The notes beneath the pieces were generated by a model that was given only the letters and a program-made list of their open reading frames with translations, did no database searches and was not told where the DNA came from. DNA of 64,000 nucleotides from Geodermatophilus obscurus DSM 43160 (GTDB taxonomy: Bacteria; Actinomycetota; Actinomycetes; Mycobacteriales; Geodermatophilaceae), in NCBI RefSeq assembly GCF_000025345.1, contig NC_013757.1, forward strand, positions 1,116,001-1,180,000, given 5' to 3'. A program made the translations under genes and the position numbers. This document shows, piece after piece, positions 17,998-26,071 of the stretch. Position 1 is the first letter of the stretch, and each line of letters starts with the position of its first letter.

Positions 17998-18723
17998 TCA
18001 CAGGTGCAGGCCGCACTCCGTCTTGCCGCGGCCGGCCCAGCGGCCGGCGCGCGGGTCCTCGCCGGGGGCCACCGGGCGGGTGCACGGTGCGCAGCCGATC
18101 GAGGCGTAGCCGATCTCCTGCAGCGGGTTGACCGGCACCCGGTGCTCGGCGATGTAGGCGTCGACGTGCTCCTGCGTCCACGCGGCCAGCGGGTTGACCT
18201 TCACCATGCCGCGCTTGGCGTCCCAGTCGACGACCTTGGTGCCCGCGCGCGTCGGCGACTCGTCGCGGCGCACTCCCGAGCCCCACGCCGAGTACCCGGC
18301 GAGGGCCTTCGCCAGCGGCTGCACCTTGCGCAGCGAGCAGCACAGGTCGGGGTCGCGGTCGTGCAGCTCCGCGCCGTGCTCGGCGTCCTGCTCGGCGACC
18401 GTCTTCTCGGGCAGCACGTTGACCAGCGTGATCGGCATGACCCCGCTCACCCAGTCGCGGGTGCCGATGGTCTCGGCGAAGTGGTAGCCGGTGTCGAGGA
18501 AGACCACGTTGACGCCGGGGACCGCCCGCGACGCCAGGTGCGAGAGCAGCCCGTCGGCCATGGACGAGGTGACCGCGAAGTCGTCGCCGAAGGTCTCCCC
18601 GGCCCAGCGCAGGACCGCGAGCGCCTGCTCGACGGGGTCGGCGATGCCCTCGAAGCGGGCGTCGGCCGCTGCCGCCAGTTCTGGCGTGGCGAGCTCCGGT
18701 GTCGGCCGGACGGCGGTCGTCAT
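17998..18723 (-). CDS. cysH: Assimilatory adenylyl-sulfate (APS) reductase, thioredoxin-dependent
   Basis: 241 residues from the ATG at 18723, which overlaps the stop of the zinc-ribbon gene (ATGA). It reduces APS to sulfite. Two Cys pairs, CCSLRKV and CAPC, mark the [4Fe-4S] form that uses APS rather than PAPS. The C-terminal KTECGLHL carries the catalytic cysteine. A TSSMADG PP-loop-like segment lies near residue 52. It is the fourth gene of a minus-strand run with APS kinase, sulfite reductase and a small zinc-ribbon protein. Confidence 0.93.
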   Translation of the reverse strand: MTTAVRPTPELATPELAAAADARFEGIADPVEQALAVLRWAGETFGDDFAVTSSMADGLLSHLASRAVPGVNVVFLDTGYHFAETIGTRDWVSGVMPITLVNVLPEKTVAEQDAEHGAELHDRDPDLCCSLRKVQPLAKALAGYSAWGSGVRRDESPTRAGTKVVDWDAKRGMVKVNPLAAWTQEHVDAYIAEHRVPVNPLQEIGYASIGCAPCTRPVAPGEDPRAGRWAGRGKTECGLHL

Positions 18724-18905
18724 GGGTGCTGCACTCCTGTCCCGGTGAGCCGGACGGTGAAGGTCCGCAGGCAAGCGGCGCAGTGCCACTCGCTCCCGTC
18801 CCCGTGCGGGGTCAGCTCCTCGTCCCCGCAGTACGGGCAGAAGAACACGGGCAGCTGCCGTGCTCTTCCCCCACCTGCGGACTCCTCCTCCGTCAGAGCA
18901 GCCAC
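18720..18905 (-). CDS. Small zinc-ribbon protein between sulfite reductase and APS reductase
   Basis: 61 residues from the GTG at 18905. It overlaps the end of the sulfite reductase gene by 13 bases and the start of cysH by 4. CPYCGDEEL and CAACLRTF provide two CxxC knuckles, a rubredoxin-like zinc ribbon. Small proteins of this type occur at this position in other actinobacterial sulfite reductase loci, which suggests help with cofactor insertion or electron delivery, but the function is unestablished. It is easily missed because its frame also runs through longer spurious reading frames. Confidence 0.8.
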   Translation of the reverse strand: MAALTEEESAGGGRARQLPVFFCPYCGDEELTPHGDGSEWHCAACLRTFTVRLTGTGVQHP

Positions 18906-20563
18906 GCCTCCTCGGCCCGCGCCACGTAGGCGGCGAACCGCTCGCCGGGCTCCCGGCGCTCGAGGTAGCCGCGCAGCACCCGCTCGCAGTAGTCGGCGCT
19001 CTCGGCCTTGGTCACCTTGTGGCCGCGGAACTTGCGGCCGAAGGCGGCCTCGGTGCCGAGGTGGCCGCCCAGGTGCACCTGGAAGCCCTCGACCATCTCG
19101 CCGCTGTCGTCGCGCACCATCGAGCCCTTGAAGCCGATGTCGGCGGTCTGGAACCGGGCGCAGCTGTTCGGGCAGCCGTTGACGTTGATGCCGATCGGCT
19201 CGTCGAAGTCCGGCAGCCGCTTCTCCAGCTCGGCGTAGAGGTCCTGGGCGTGCTGCTTGGTCTCGACGATCGCGAGCTTGCAGAACTCCAGCCCGGTGCA
19301 GGCCATCGTGCCGCGCCGGAACGCGCTCGGGCGCACCAGCAGGTCGTGCTCGGCCAGCGCCGCGACGAGGTCCTCGACCCGCTCGTCGGGGACGTCGAGG
19401 ACGACCATCTTCTGCTGGGTCGTCGTCCGGGTGCGCCCCTGCCCGTACTCGTCGGCGAGGTCGGCGATCCGGGTGAGCAGGCTGCCGGTGATCCGGCCGG
19501 TGCGCAGCGCGAAGCCGACGGCGTTGGTGCCGTCCTTCTGCCGGGCGACGCCGACGTGGTCGCGCTGCTCGTGCTTCGGCGGAGCGGCGGCGGGGCCGTC
19601 GGGGAGCTTGTCGTGCAGGTACTCGTCCTCCAGCACCTGGCGGAACTTCTCCGGGCCCCAGTCGGCCACGAGGAACTTGATGCGGGCGCGGTTGCGCTGC
19701 CGGCGGTAGCCGTAGTCCCGGAAGATCGAGGTGCAGGCCGCCCAGACGTCGGTCACCTGGTCGGGCCGCACGAAGACGCCGAGCCGCTTGGCGAACATCG
19801 GGTTGGTCGACAGGCCGCCGCCGACCCACAGGTCGTAACCGGCCTCGCCGTCGGCGTTGCGCACCCCGACGAAGGAGATGTCGTCGATCTCCGGCTCGGT
19901 GCAGTGGTCGACGCAGCCGGACATCGACGTCTTCCACTTGCGCGGCAGGTTGCTGAACTCGGGGCTGCCGACGTACCTGGCCACCGTCTGCGCCATGACG
20001 TCGGAGGCGTCGAGGACCTCGTCCTCCAGGACGCCGGCCAGCGGGCAGTTGAGCATGCCGCGGGGGGTGTCGCCGCAGGCCTCGGTCGTGGTGAGGCCGA
20101 CCGCCTCGAGCCGGCGCCAAATCTCGGGGACGTCCTCGATGCGGATCCAGTGGTACTGGATGTTCTGCCTGTCGGTGACGTCGGCGACGTCGCGGCCGAA
20201 CTCGGTGCTGATGCCGCCGATGGTCCGCAGCTGGGCGCTGGTCAGCGCCCCGCCGTCGGTCCGCACCCGCATCATGAAGTAGGAGTCCTCGAGCTCCTCG
20301 GGCTCCAGCACGGCGGTCTTCCCGCCGGGGATGCCCTGCGCCCGCTGGGTGTAGAGCCCCATCCAGCGCATGCGACCGCGCAGGTCGCCCGGGTCGATGC
20401 CCCCGAAGCCGGTGTGCGCGTAGATGTCGAGGACCCGCTGACGCACCGTGAGGCCGTCGGCGTCCTTCTTCATCCGCTCGTTGGGGTTGAGCGGCTCCCG
20501 GTAGCCCAGCGCCCACTGGCCCTGGCCACGCTGGGGCCTGTTGCTGGTGCGGGGGGTCGTCAC
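18893..20563 (-). CDS. Ferredoxin-dependent nitrite/sulfite reductase
   Basis: 556 residues with the two-fold ferredoxin/sirohaem architecture. The siroheme-[4Fe-4S] ligands are TACTGLEFCKL and NGCPNSCARF, and the substrate-binding half has TDRQNIQYHW and CGDTPRGMLNCP. It catalyses six-electron reduction of sulfite to sulfide (or nitrite to ammonia). The neighbours cysH and cysC favour sulfite. The 5' region contains a separate leader peptide with a near-terminal cysteine (20663-20749), so expression is probably set by cysteine supply. Confidence 0.92.
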   Translation of the reverse strand: MTTPRTSNRPQRGQGQWALGYREPLNPNERMKKDADGLTVRQRVLDIYAHTGFGGIDPGDLRGRMRWMGLYTQRAQGIPGGKTAVLEPEELEDSYFMMRVRTDGGALTSAQLRTIGGISTEFGRDVADVTDRQNIQYHWIRIEDVPEIWRRLEAVGLTTTEACGDTPRGMLNCPLAGVLEDEVLDASDVMAQTVARYVGSPEFSNLPRKWKTSMSGCVDHCTEPEIDDISFVGVRNADGEAGYDLWVGGGLSTNPMFAKRLGVFVRPDQVTDVWAACTSIFRDYGYRRQRNRARIKFLVADWGPEKFRQVLEDEYLHDKLPDGPAAAPPKHEQRDHVGVARQKDGTNAVGFALRTGRITGSLLTRIADLADEYGQGRTRTTTQQKMVVLDVPDERVEDLVAALAEHDLLVRPSAFRRGTMACTGLEFCKLAIVETKQHAQDLYAELEKRLPDFDEPIGINVNGCPNSCARFQTADIGFKGSMVRDDSGEMVEGFQVHLGGHLGTEAAFGRKFRGHKVTKAESADYCERVLRGYLERREPGERFAAYVARAEEAWLL

Positions 20564-20662
20564 GGTGGCACTTCCTTCTGCGCCGCCCGCCGCGGCGCCG
20601 TGACCGGACGGGGTGGGCGCTGCCAGATCGGGAGGCGCAGCGGGTGCTGCGGGGGACCGAGG

Positions 20663-20749
20663 TCAGCGCGCGGGGCGACAGACCGCGCTGCTGACCAGCG
20701 CGAGGTCGATGTGACGGCGCGCAACGAGGAGCAGGGCGCGACCGGTCAC
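20663..20749 (-). CDS. Cysteine-type leader peptide upstream of sulfite reductase
   Basis: 28 codons from the GTG at 20749 (GGAG just upstream), or 34 from an in-frame ATG at 20767. The peptide contains RRHIDLALVSSAVCR, matching the actinobacterial 'putative leader peptide' class (RRHxDL...SSAxCR) found ahead of sulfur-assimilation genes. It ends 99 bases before the reductase start, and that gap holds G/C-rich complementary segments that could form alternative hairpins. The expected role is attenuation: ribosome stalling at the Cys codon near the end would change folding of the downstream leader. It lies between cysC and the reductase, so an internal promoter is likely. Confidence 0.75.
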   Translation of the reverse strand: MTGRALLLVARRHIDLALVSSAVCRPAR

Positions 20750-20790
20750 GGCTCCATGGTCCCACATCGGGGAGATCGGCGGCGCGTGAG

Positions 20791-21393
20791 TCAGCCGACG
20801 GAGGGGCCGGCCCCCTGCAGGTGCCCATCCCGAGCGTGCGGGGAGTCGGGGGCAGCAGGTCCTCCCGCCATGGCGGCGCGGATGCGCGCGACGGACTCGT
20901 TCAGCGGGGTGACCGAGGTGTCGAGGACGACCTCGGCGCGCGCCGGCGGCTCGTAGGGGTCGTCGATGCCGGTGAACCCGGTGATCTCCCCGGCCCGGGC
21001 CCGGGCGTACAGGCCCTTGACGTCGCGGCCCTCGCACACCTCCAGCGGGGTGGACAGGTGGACCAGCACGAACCGGCCGTGCTGCTCGACCAGCGCGCGG
21101 GCCTCCTCGCGGGCGGCCTCGTACGGCGCGATCGCGGCGACGACGACCGTGCCGCCGTGCTTCACGACCTCCCCGGCGACGAAGCCGATCCGGCGGATGT
21201 TGAGGTCGCGGTCCTCCCGGGAGAAGGAGAGCTCGCTGGACAGGTGGGTCCGCACGACGTCGCCGTCCAGGACCGTCACCGGCCGACCCGCGGCCTCCAG
21301 GTCGGCGACCAGCGCGTCGGCGATCGTGGACTTGCCCGCCCCGGAGAGGCCGGTGAGGAACACGGTGACGCCCGGGCGCGGTGCAGCTGACAT
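20791..21393 (-). CDS. cysC: Adenylyl-sulfate (APS) kinase
   Basis: 200 residues. P-loop GLSGAGKST lies near residue 15, and the family motifs DGDVVR, LSFSREDRDLNIRRI and KGLYARARAGEI are intact. It makes PAPS from APS. The downstream reductase is an APS-type enzyme, so CysC would not be needed for assimilation and may serve sulfation or storage, or control the APS pool. No CysD/CysN sulfurylase subunits lie in the window. The C-terminal 25 residues are a non-conserved tail. Confidence 0.92.
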   Translation of the reverse strand: MSAAPRPGVTVFLTGLSGAGKSTIADALVADLEAAGRPVTVLDGDVVRTHLSSELSFSREDRDLNIRRIGFVAGEVVKHGGTVVVAAIAPYEAAREEARALVEQHGRFVLVHLSTPLEVCEGRDVKGLYARARAGEITGFTGIDDPYEPPARAEVVLDTSVTPLNESVARIRAAMAGGPAAPDSPHARDGHLQGAGPSVG

Positions 21394-21427
21394 GCCGCCA
21401 GTCTCGCCCAGTTAGTCGCGACGGCGG

Positions 21428-21925
21428 CTACCGGCCCCGGTCCGCGACGGCCTCGTCGCTGAAGGACCGCCAGGCCTCCTCGAGGGCCGCCAGCTCGGCG
21501 ACCGGCGCCGGCAGCTCGCCCGCGACGACGTCGGCGAGGGTGACCTGCTCGAGCACCCGGCGGTAGGCCTCGCGGGCGGCCACCCACACCGAGGCCAGCG
21601 GAACGGCGGTGCCCGAGTACTCGACGTCCTCGGGGCGCTGGCCGTGCACCTCGGCGAGGAAGCCCTGCTCCACCCGCATGACCCGGGCGATGGAGACCTC
21701 CGCAGGCGGCAGGGCCAGCCGGTAGCCGCCCTCCCGGCCGCGCTGGCTGGTGACCAGGCGGGCGTGCTGCAGGTCGCTGAGGATCGACTGGAGGAAGCGG
21801 GACGGGATGCCCTGCGCCGCGGCGATGCGGTCGCAGGTCAGCGCTCCGGGGGCCGCCGCGGCCAGCTCCACGGCGGCTCGGACGGCGTAGTCGACCCGGG
21901 CGGTGATGCGCACGGTGCCCATCAT
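21428..21925 (-). CDS. Rrf2 family transcriptional regulator (CymR-like)
   Basis: 165 residues with a winged-helix N-terminus (ITARVDYAVRAAVELAA, SRFLQSILSDLQHARLVTS, REGGYRLA). The three clustered cysteines that bind an iron-sulfur cluster in IscR and NsrR are missing, so it resembles CymR-type cysteine regulators. Placement 34 bases ahead of cysC on the same strand supports control of the sulfur genes. It starts 35 bases from the divergent NUDIX gene. ATG codons at 21925 and 21922 are both possible. Confidence 0.85.
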   Translation of the reverse strand: MMGTVRITARVDYAVRAAVELAAAAPGALTCDRIAAAQGIPSRFLQSILSDLQHARLVTSQRGREGGYRLALPPAEVSIARVMRVEQGFLAEVHGQRPEDVEYSGTAVPLASVWVAAREAYRRVLEQVTLADVVAGELPAPVAELAALEEAWRSFSDEAVADRGR

Positions 21926-21960
21926 GTGGGCCGTCCCGCCCTGTCTGCCAGGGTGGCAGC

Positions 21961-22722
21961 GTGTCCCGGCTGCGTTTCACCACCCTGGTGGAGGCGCCGC
22001 TGACCGTGGCCTTCGACGTCGCCCGCGCCCTCGGCCGGCCCTGGCCGGTGCCGCTGGAGGAGGTCGTGTCGGTCCGGCCGTTCCACGACGTCTACGCCGT
22101 GGGGCCCGGCCGCGGCTGGCGCCGGCTGACCCACTCCCGCCGCTTCACCGCCACCGGCGCCGGCACCCTCGTCGAGGAGCAGGTGGACTGGGCGACCGCG
22201 CTGCCGGGACCGCTCGGACGGGTGGTGGACCCGCTGCTGCGCCGGCGCGTGCGCCGCGCGATGACGGTCCACCTCGACGGCTACGCCGCCGCTGCCGCCC
22301 GGCGGGCCCTCGACGTCGTCCAGGTGGTCGGCGCCGCGCTGGTGGACGGCGACCGGGTGCTCGTCGCCCAGCGATCGAGCGGGCCCTACGACGGCTGCTG
22401 GGAGTTCCCCGGCGGCAAGGTCGAGCCGGAGGAGGAGGAGCTCGCCGCGCTGGTCCGGGAGATCGGTGAGGAGCTCGGCGTGGCCGTCGTCCCGCAGGCG
22501 TTCCTCGGGGAGGTGGTGCTGGACGGCGTCGTCGCCGGCGGGCTGCCCGGCGCCTCCACGCTGCGGGTGTGGTCGGCCCGCGTCGAGACCGGGAGCGAGG
22601 TCACCGCGCACGAGCACAGCGAGCTGCGCTGGCTGACCGCGGACGAGCTGGAGTCGCTGGACTGGATCCCGGCGGACCGGCCGCTGCTGCCCGCCGTCCG
22701 CGCGCTGCTCGGCCGCCGCTGA
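21961..22722 (+). CDS. Fusion of a SRPBCC-like domain to a NUDIX (MutT-like) hydrolase
   Basis: 253 residues. The first half (about 1-115) resembles a SRPBCC/START-type domain (RFTTLVEAPLTVAFDVARAL, LTHSRRFTATGAGTLVEEQVDW). The second half is a MutT-like NUDIX domain with an intact box: GGKVEPEEEELAALVREIGE followed by ELGV, fitting Gx5Ex7REUxEExGU. SSGPYDGCWEFPGGK suggests 8-oxo-dGTP or related nucleotide hydrolysis. A single open frame spans both halves with no internal stop, so the fusion appears genuine. Confidence 0.8.
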   Translation: MSRLRFTTLVEAPLTVAFDVARALGRPWPVPLEEVVSVRPFHDVYAVGPGRGWRRLTHSRRFTATGAGTLVEEQVDWATALPGPLGRVVDPLLRRRVRRAMTVHLDGYAAAAARRALDVVQVVGAALVDGDRVLVAQRSSGPYDGCWEFPGGKVEPEEEELAALVREIGEELGVAVVPQAFLGEVVLDGVVAGGLPGASTLRVWSARVETGSEVTAHEHSELRWLTADELESLDWIPADRPLLPAVRALLGRR

Positions 22723-22763
22723 CGCCGCGCCTTCGCGCTCGAGGGGACCGGCCGCGAAGACAG

Positions 22764-22800
22764 CGACGGACGCCATCCCCTCAGGGGACGGCGTCCGTCG
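22764..22800. terminator. Bidirectional terminator hairpin between the NUDIX and CsbD genes
   Basis: CGACGGACGCC (22764-22774) pairs perfectly with GGCGTCCGTCG (22790-22800). Inside, TCCCC (22776-22780) pairs with GGGGA (22784-22788) around a TCA loop, with one mismatch between the stems. It lies between convergent genes. Confidence 0.8.
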
Positions 22801-22822
22801 GGTCGGTGCTGTACCGGCAGGT

Positions 22823-22993
22823 CTACTTGAAGACGTCCTTGACCTTCTCGCCGGCCTGCTTGAGGTTGCCCGAGGCCTGGTCGGCCTTGCCCTCGGCCTG
22901 CAGGTCGCGGTCGCCGGTCGTCTCGCCGACGGACTCCTTGCCCTTGCCCGAGAGCTCCTCGGCCTTGTTCTTCATCTTGTCGATGCCACTCAT
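22823..22993 (-). CDS. CsbD family stress-response protein
   Basis: 56 residues, Lys/Glu-rich and almost free of hydrophobic residues. It has the repeated pattern MKNKAEELSGKGKE, then GDRDLQAEGKADQASGNLKQ, diagnostic of the CsbD/UPF0337 family. In Bacillus the family is induced by the general-stress sigma factor. The molecular function is not known. A stress-sigma-like promoter lies 29-53 bases upstream, and a GAGAGGAG ribosome site precedes the ATG. Confidence 0.88.
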   Translation of the reverse strand: MSGIDKMKNKAEELSGKGKESVGETTGDRDLQAEGKADQASGNLKQAGEKVKDVFK

Positions 22994-23021
22994 GTCGACT
23001 CCTCTCGTCGGTCCGACCTGG

Positions 23022-23046
23022 ATACCCGGGATGGCGGACCTGACAC
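23022..23046 (-). promoter_or_regulatory. Stress-sigma (SigB/SigH-like) promoter for CsbD
   Basis: On the minus strand GTGT (23046-23043), a 15-base spacer and GGGTAT (23027-23022) fit the actinobacterial general-stress promoter pattern GTTT-N14-16-GGGTAT, with one mismatch in the -35 element. The predicted transcript would start about 20 bases before the ATG, just ahead of the ribosome site. Confidence 0.6.
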
Positions 23047-23226
23047 GCAGGCGGTGTCGCCGGTGGAAGAAGTCCGGCGGAGAGCAGCTCCGGCCGTAGA
23101 TCCTGGACGGCGGCGAAACACCCCGCGCGCGCAACCGTGATTCCACCCTGTGAGATCCTGAGCCGAGGTCACAAGTCGGTGTCGGTCGTGGACGCCCTTC
23201 GCAGAGCGCGCCTAGGGTCCCCGCTC

Positions 23227-23246
23227 GTACCGGGTTGACCCGGTAC
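23227..23246. promoter_or_regulatory. Palindrome upstream of the peptide-transporter operon
   Basis: GTACCGGG (23227-23234), TTGA, CCCGGTAC (23239-23246): a perfect eight-base inverted repeat about 95 bases before the substrate-binding protein start. It could be an operator or the base of a 5' leader hairpin. The bound factor is unknown. Confidence 0.4.
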
Positions 23247-23340
23247 CTGTCCGCACGACCCCGGCCGCCCGTCCGTGGACGCTGGCTGCCGGCGAACCGG
23301 TCCGTTCCCCCCGCAGCGCGGGACGAGGGAGGCATTGCAC

Positions 23341-24999
23341 GTGAGGTTGAGCAAGCGCTCTGCTGCGCTCATCGCGACCGGTCTGACCGGCGCGATGGTG
23401 CTGTCCGCCTGTGGCGGTGGCGGCGACGAGGACGGCGGATCGGGGGCTGCCGCCGCGGACGGCGGCAGTTTCACCGTCTACATCGCCGAGCCCGAGAACC
23501 CGCTCATCCCCGGCCAGACCACCGAGACCGAGGGTGCCCAGGTCCTCTACTCCCTCTTCACCGGACTCGTCCAGTACGACTCGGAGACCAACGAGGCCGT
23601 CTACACCGGGGTCGCCGACTCGATCGAGTCCGCGGACCAGACCACCTGGACCGTCAAGCTCAAGGACGGCTGGACCTTCCACGACGGCAGCCCGGTGCGC
23701 GCCCAGTCGTTCGTCGACGCCTGGAACTGGACCGCCTACAGCCCCAATGCGGCCAACAGCTCGTACTTCTTCGCCAACATCGCCGGCTACGACCAGCTGC
23801 AGGCCCCGACCGACGACGCCGGCAACGTGACCGGTGACCCGGCCGCCACGGCGATGAGCGGTCTGCGGGTGGTCGACGACCTGACCTTCGAGGTCACCCT
23901 GTCCGCCCCGTACGCCCAGTGGCCCACCACGGTCGGTTACAGCGCCTTCTACCCGCTGCCCCCGGCCTTCTTCGAGGACTCGGCGGCCTTCGGCGAGCAG
24001 CCGATCGGCAACGGCCCGTTCCGTGCCGATGAGCCCTTCGTCCCCGGTACCGGCGTCACGCTGACCCGCTACGACGAGTACGGCGGCGACAAGCCGGCCA
24101 ACGCCGCGTCTGTGCAGTACGTGGTCTACGCCGAGCAGGCGACCGCGTACCGGGACCTGCAGGCCGGGAACCTCGACATCATGGACGAGCTCCCGCCGGA
24201 CGCCCTCGCTTCCGCCGAGGCCGAGCTGGGCGACCGCCTCCTGCAGGTCGAGCAGGGGGACATCACCTCGCTGGGCTTCCCGACCTACGACGAGCGCTTC
24301 GCCGACCCGAACGTGCGGCGTGCCTTTTCGATGGCGATCGACCGCGAGTCGATCACCGAGGCGATCTTCCAGGGCACCCGCATCCCGGCGACGTCCTTCA
24401 TCAACCCGGTGGTCGACGGCTACCGCGAGGGCGCCTGTGACGTCTGCGAGCTGAACGTCGAGGAGGCCAACCGGCTCCTGGACGAGGCGGGCTTCGACCG
24501 CAGCCAGCCGGTCGACCTGTGGTTCAACGCCGGCGCCGGCCACGAGATCTGGATGGAGGCCGTCGGCAACCAGATCCGGGAGGGCCTCGGCGTCGACTAC
24601 ACGCTCCAGGGCAACCTCGACTTCGCCGAGTACCTGCCGCTGCAGGACGAGCAGGGCATGACCGGCCCGTTCCGGTCCGGCTGGATCATGGACTACCCGG
24701 TCGCCGAGAACTTCCTCGGCCCGCTGTACTCCAGCACCGCGCTGCCGCCCGGCGGGTCGAACGTGACCTTCTACAGCAACCCCGAGTTCGACGCGCTGCT
24801 GCAGCAGGGCAACTCGGCCGACACCAACGAGGCGGCGATCCAGGCCTACCAGGCCGCGGAGGACCTCCTGCTCCGCGACATGCCGGCCACCCCGCTGTTC
24901 TACCGGGTCAACCAGAGCGCCCACTCGGAGAACGTCGACAACGTGGTCGTCGACGCCTTCAACCGGATCGACACGGCAGCCGTCCAGGTCGTCGGCTGA
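23341..24999 (+). CDS. Peptide ABC transporter substrate-binding lipoprotein (family 5)
   Basis: 552 residues from the GTG at 23341 with GAGGGAGG upstream. The lipobox LSAC puts the lipidated cysteine at residue 24, followed by a Gly/Asp-rich linker. The mature part is a DppA/OppA-type solute-binding protein (TTWTVKLKDGWTFHDGSPV, FSMAIDRESITEAIF). It is the first gene of a five-gene operon with two permeases and two ATPases. A long hairpin follows it, which would leave the binding protein in excess over the membrane components. Confidence 0.92.
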   Translation: MRLSKRSAALIATGLTGAMVLSACGGGGDEDGGSGAAAADGGSFTVYIAEPENPLIPGQTTETEGAQVLYSLFTGLVQYDSETNEAVYTGVADSIESADQTTWTVKLKDGWTFHDGSPVRAQSFVDAWNWTAYSPNAANSSYFFANIAGYDQLQAPTDDAGNVTGDPAATAMSGLRVVDDLTFEVTLSAPYAQWPTTVGYSAFYPLPPAFFEDSAAFGEQPIGNGPFRADEPFVPGTGVTLTRYDEYGGDKPANAASVQYVVYAEQATAYRDLQAGNLDIMDELPPDALASAEAELGDRLLQVEQGDITSLGFPTYDERFADPNVRRAFSMAIDRESITEAIFQGTRIPATSFINPVVDGYREGACDVCELNVEEANRLLDEAGFDRSQPVDLWFNAGAGHEIWMEAVGNQIREGLGVDYTLQGNLDFAEYLPLQDEQGMTGPFRSGWIMDYPVAENFLGPLYSSTALPPGGSNVTFYSNPEFDALLQQGNSADTNEAAIQAYQAAEDLLLRDMPATPLFYRVNQSAHSENVDNVVVDAFNRIDTAAVQVVG

Positions 25000-25025
25000 C
25001 CGAGTAGCACCACCGCACCCACCAC

Positions 25026-25067
25026 CCGCCGGGGGCGCCGTCCGCAGCGGACGGTTGCCCCCGGCGG
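25026..25067 (+). terminator. Intra-operon hairpin after the substrate-binding protein gene
   Basis: The outer 11-base arms CCGCCGGGGGC (25026-25036) and GCCCCCGGCGG (25057-25067) enclose an inner eight-base stem (25038-25045 with 25047-25054). A small internal bulge separates the stems. It lies in the 148-base gap before the permease genes, a usual position for partial termination or 3'-end protection in ABC operons. Confidence 0.7.
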
Positions 25068-25147
25068 TACGCGTGCTCCGTACCGGGGCACGATGAGATC
25101 GGCGTCCCGCCCAGCTGAGCGCGGGGCGCACACACCCGAGGGGGGAC

Positions 25148-26071
25148 ATGGGCCGCTACGTCGCGCGCCGCCTGCTGCTCACCATCCCGGTCCTGATCGG
25201 CGCGTCGTTCCTCATCTTCGCGATGGTGTACGCGCTGCCGGGCGACCCGATCCGGGCCCTCGGCGGGGACCGCCCGCTGGCGCCCGCGGTCGTCGCCCAG
25301 CTCCGAGACGAGTACAACCTCGACGATCCGCTGCTCGTCCAGTACGCGAAGTACGTCGGGGACCTGCTCCAGGGGGACTTCGGCACCGACTTCCGTGGCC
25401 GGGATGTGCTCGACACCATCCAGCAGCGCCTGCCGGTCACCGTGCAGCTGACCGTCGTCGCGATCGCCTTCGAGGCGGTCATCGGCATCGTCGCCGGCGT
25501 CCTGGCCGGCATCCGCCGCAACGGCTTCCTGGACAACCTGGTGCTCGTCTCGAGCACGCTCGTCGTGTCCATCCCGATCCTGGTGCTGGCCTTCGTCGCC
25601 CAGTTCGTGTTCGGGCTCCAGTTGGGGTGGTTCCCGGTCTCCGGCGTCGGCGACGGGTGGTACAGCTTCCTGCTGCCCGGGCTCGTGCTGGCGGCGAGCT
25701 CGTTGGCCTACGTCGCCCGGCTGACCCGGACCAGCGTCGCGGAGAACATGCGCGCCGACTACGTCCGGACGGCCCGGGCCAAGGGGTTGCCCAACCGCAC
25801 GGTGGTCGTCCGGCACACCCTGCGCAACAGCCTGATCCCGGTGGTCACCTTCATCGGCGCCGACATCGGCACGCTGATGGGCGGTGCGATCGTCACCGAG
25901 TCGGTCTTCAACCTGCCCGGCATCGGACGGGCCGTCTTCGACGCCGTCCGCTCCCAGGAGGGTGCGGTGGTCGTCGGCATCGTGACGCTGCTCGTCATGT
26001 TCTTCATCTTCTTCAACCTGGTGGTCGACGTGCTGTACGCCGTCCTCGACCCGAGGATCCGCTATGACTGA
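25148..26071 (+). CDS. Peptide ABC transporter permease (DppB-type)
   Basis: 307 residues with an N-terminal membrane anchor (YVARRLLLTIPVLIGASFL), the typical periplasmic GDPIRALGG loop and five further hydrophobic segments. The cytoplasmic EAA-like loop is DYVRTARAKGLPNRTVVVRH, which docks on the ATPases. Its 3' end overlaps the second permease gene by eight bases. Confidence 0.92.
   Translation: MGRYVARRLLLTIPVLIGASFLIFAMVYALPGDPIRALGGDRPLAPAVVAQLRDEYNLDDPLLVQYAKYVGDLLQGDFGTDFRGRDVLDTIQQRLPVTVQLTVVAIAFEAVIGIVAGVLAGIRRNGFLDNLVLVSSTLVVSIPILVLAFVAQFVFGLQLGWFPVSGVGDGWYSFLLPGLVLAASSLAYVARLTRTSVAENMRADYVRTARAKGLPNRTVVVRHTLRNSLIPVVTFIGADIGTLMGGAIVTESVFNLPGIGRAVFDAVRSQEGAVVVGIVTLLVMFFIFFNLVVDVLYAVLDPRIRYD

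Larger units (their letters stand above)
22994..23340. other. Divergent intergenic region between CsbD and the ABC transporter operon
   Basis: This 347-base gap holds the CsbD promoter (23022-23046), a GTACCGGG/CCCGGTAC palindrome (23227-23246), and a TAGGGT hexamer at 23211-23216 that could be a -10 element for the transporter operon. I found no convincing reading frame or RNA gene in it. Confidence 0.5.
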
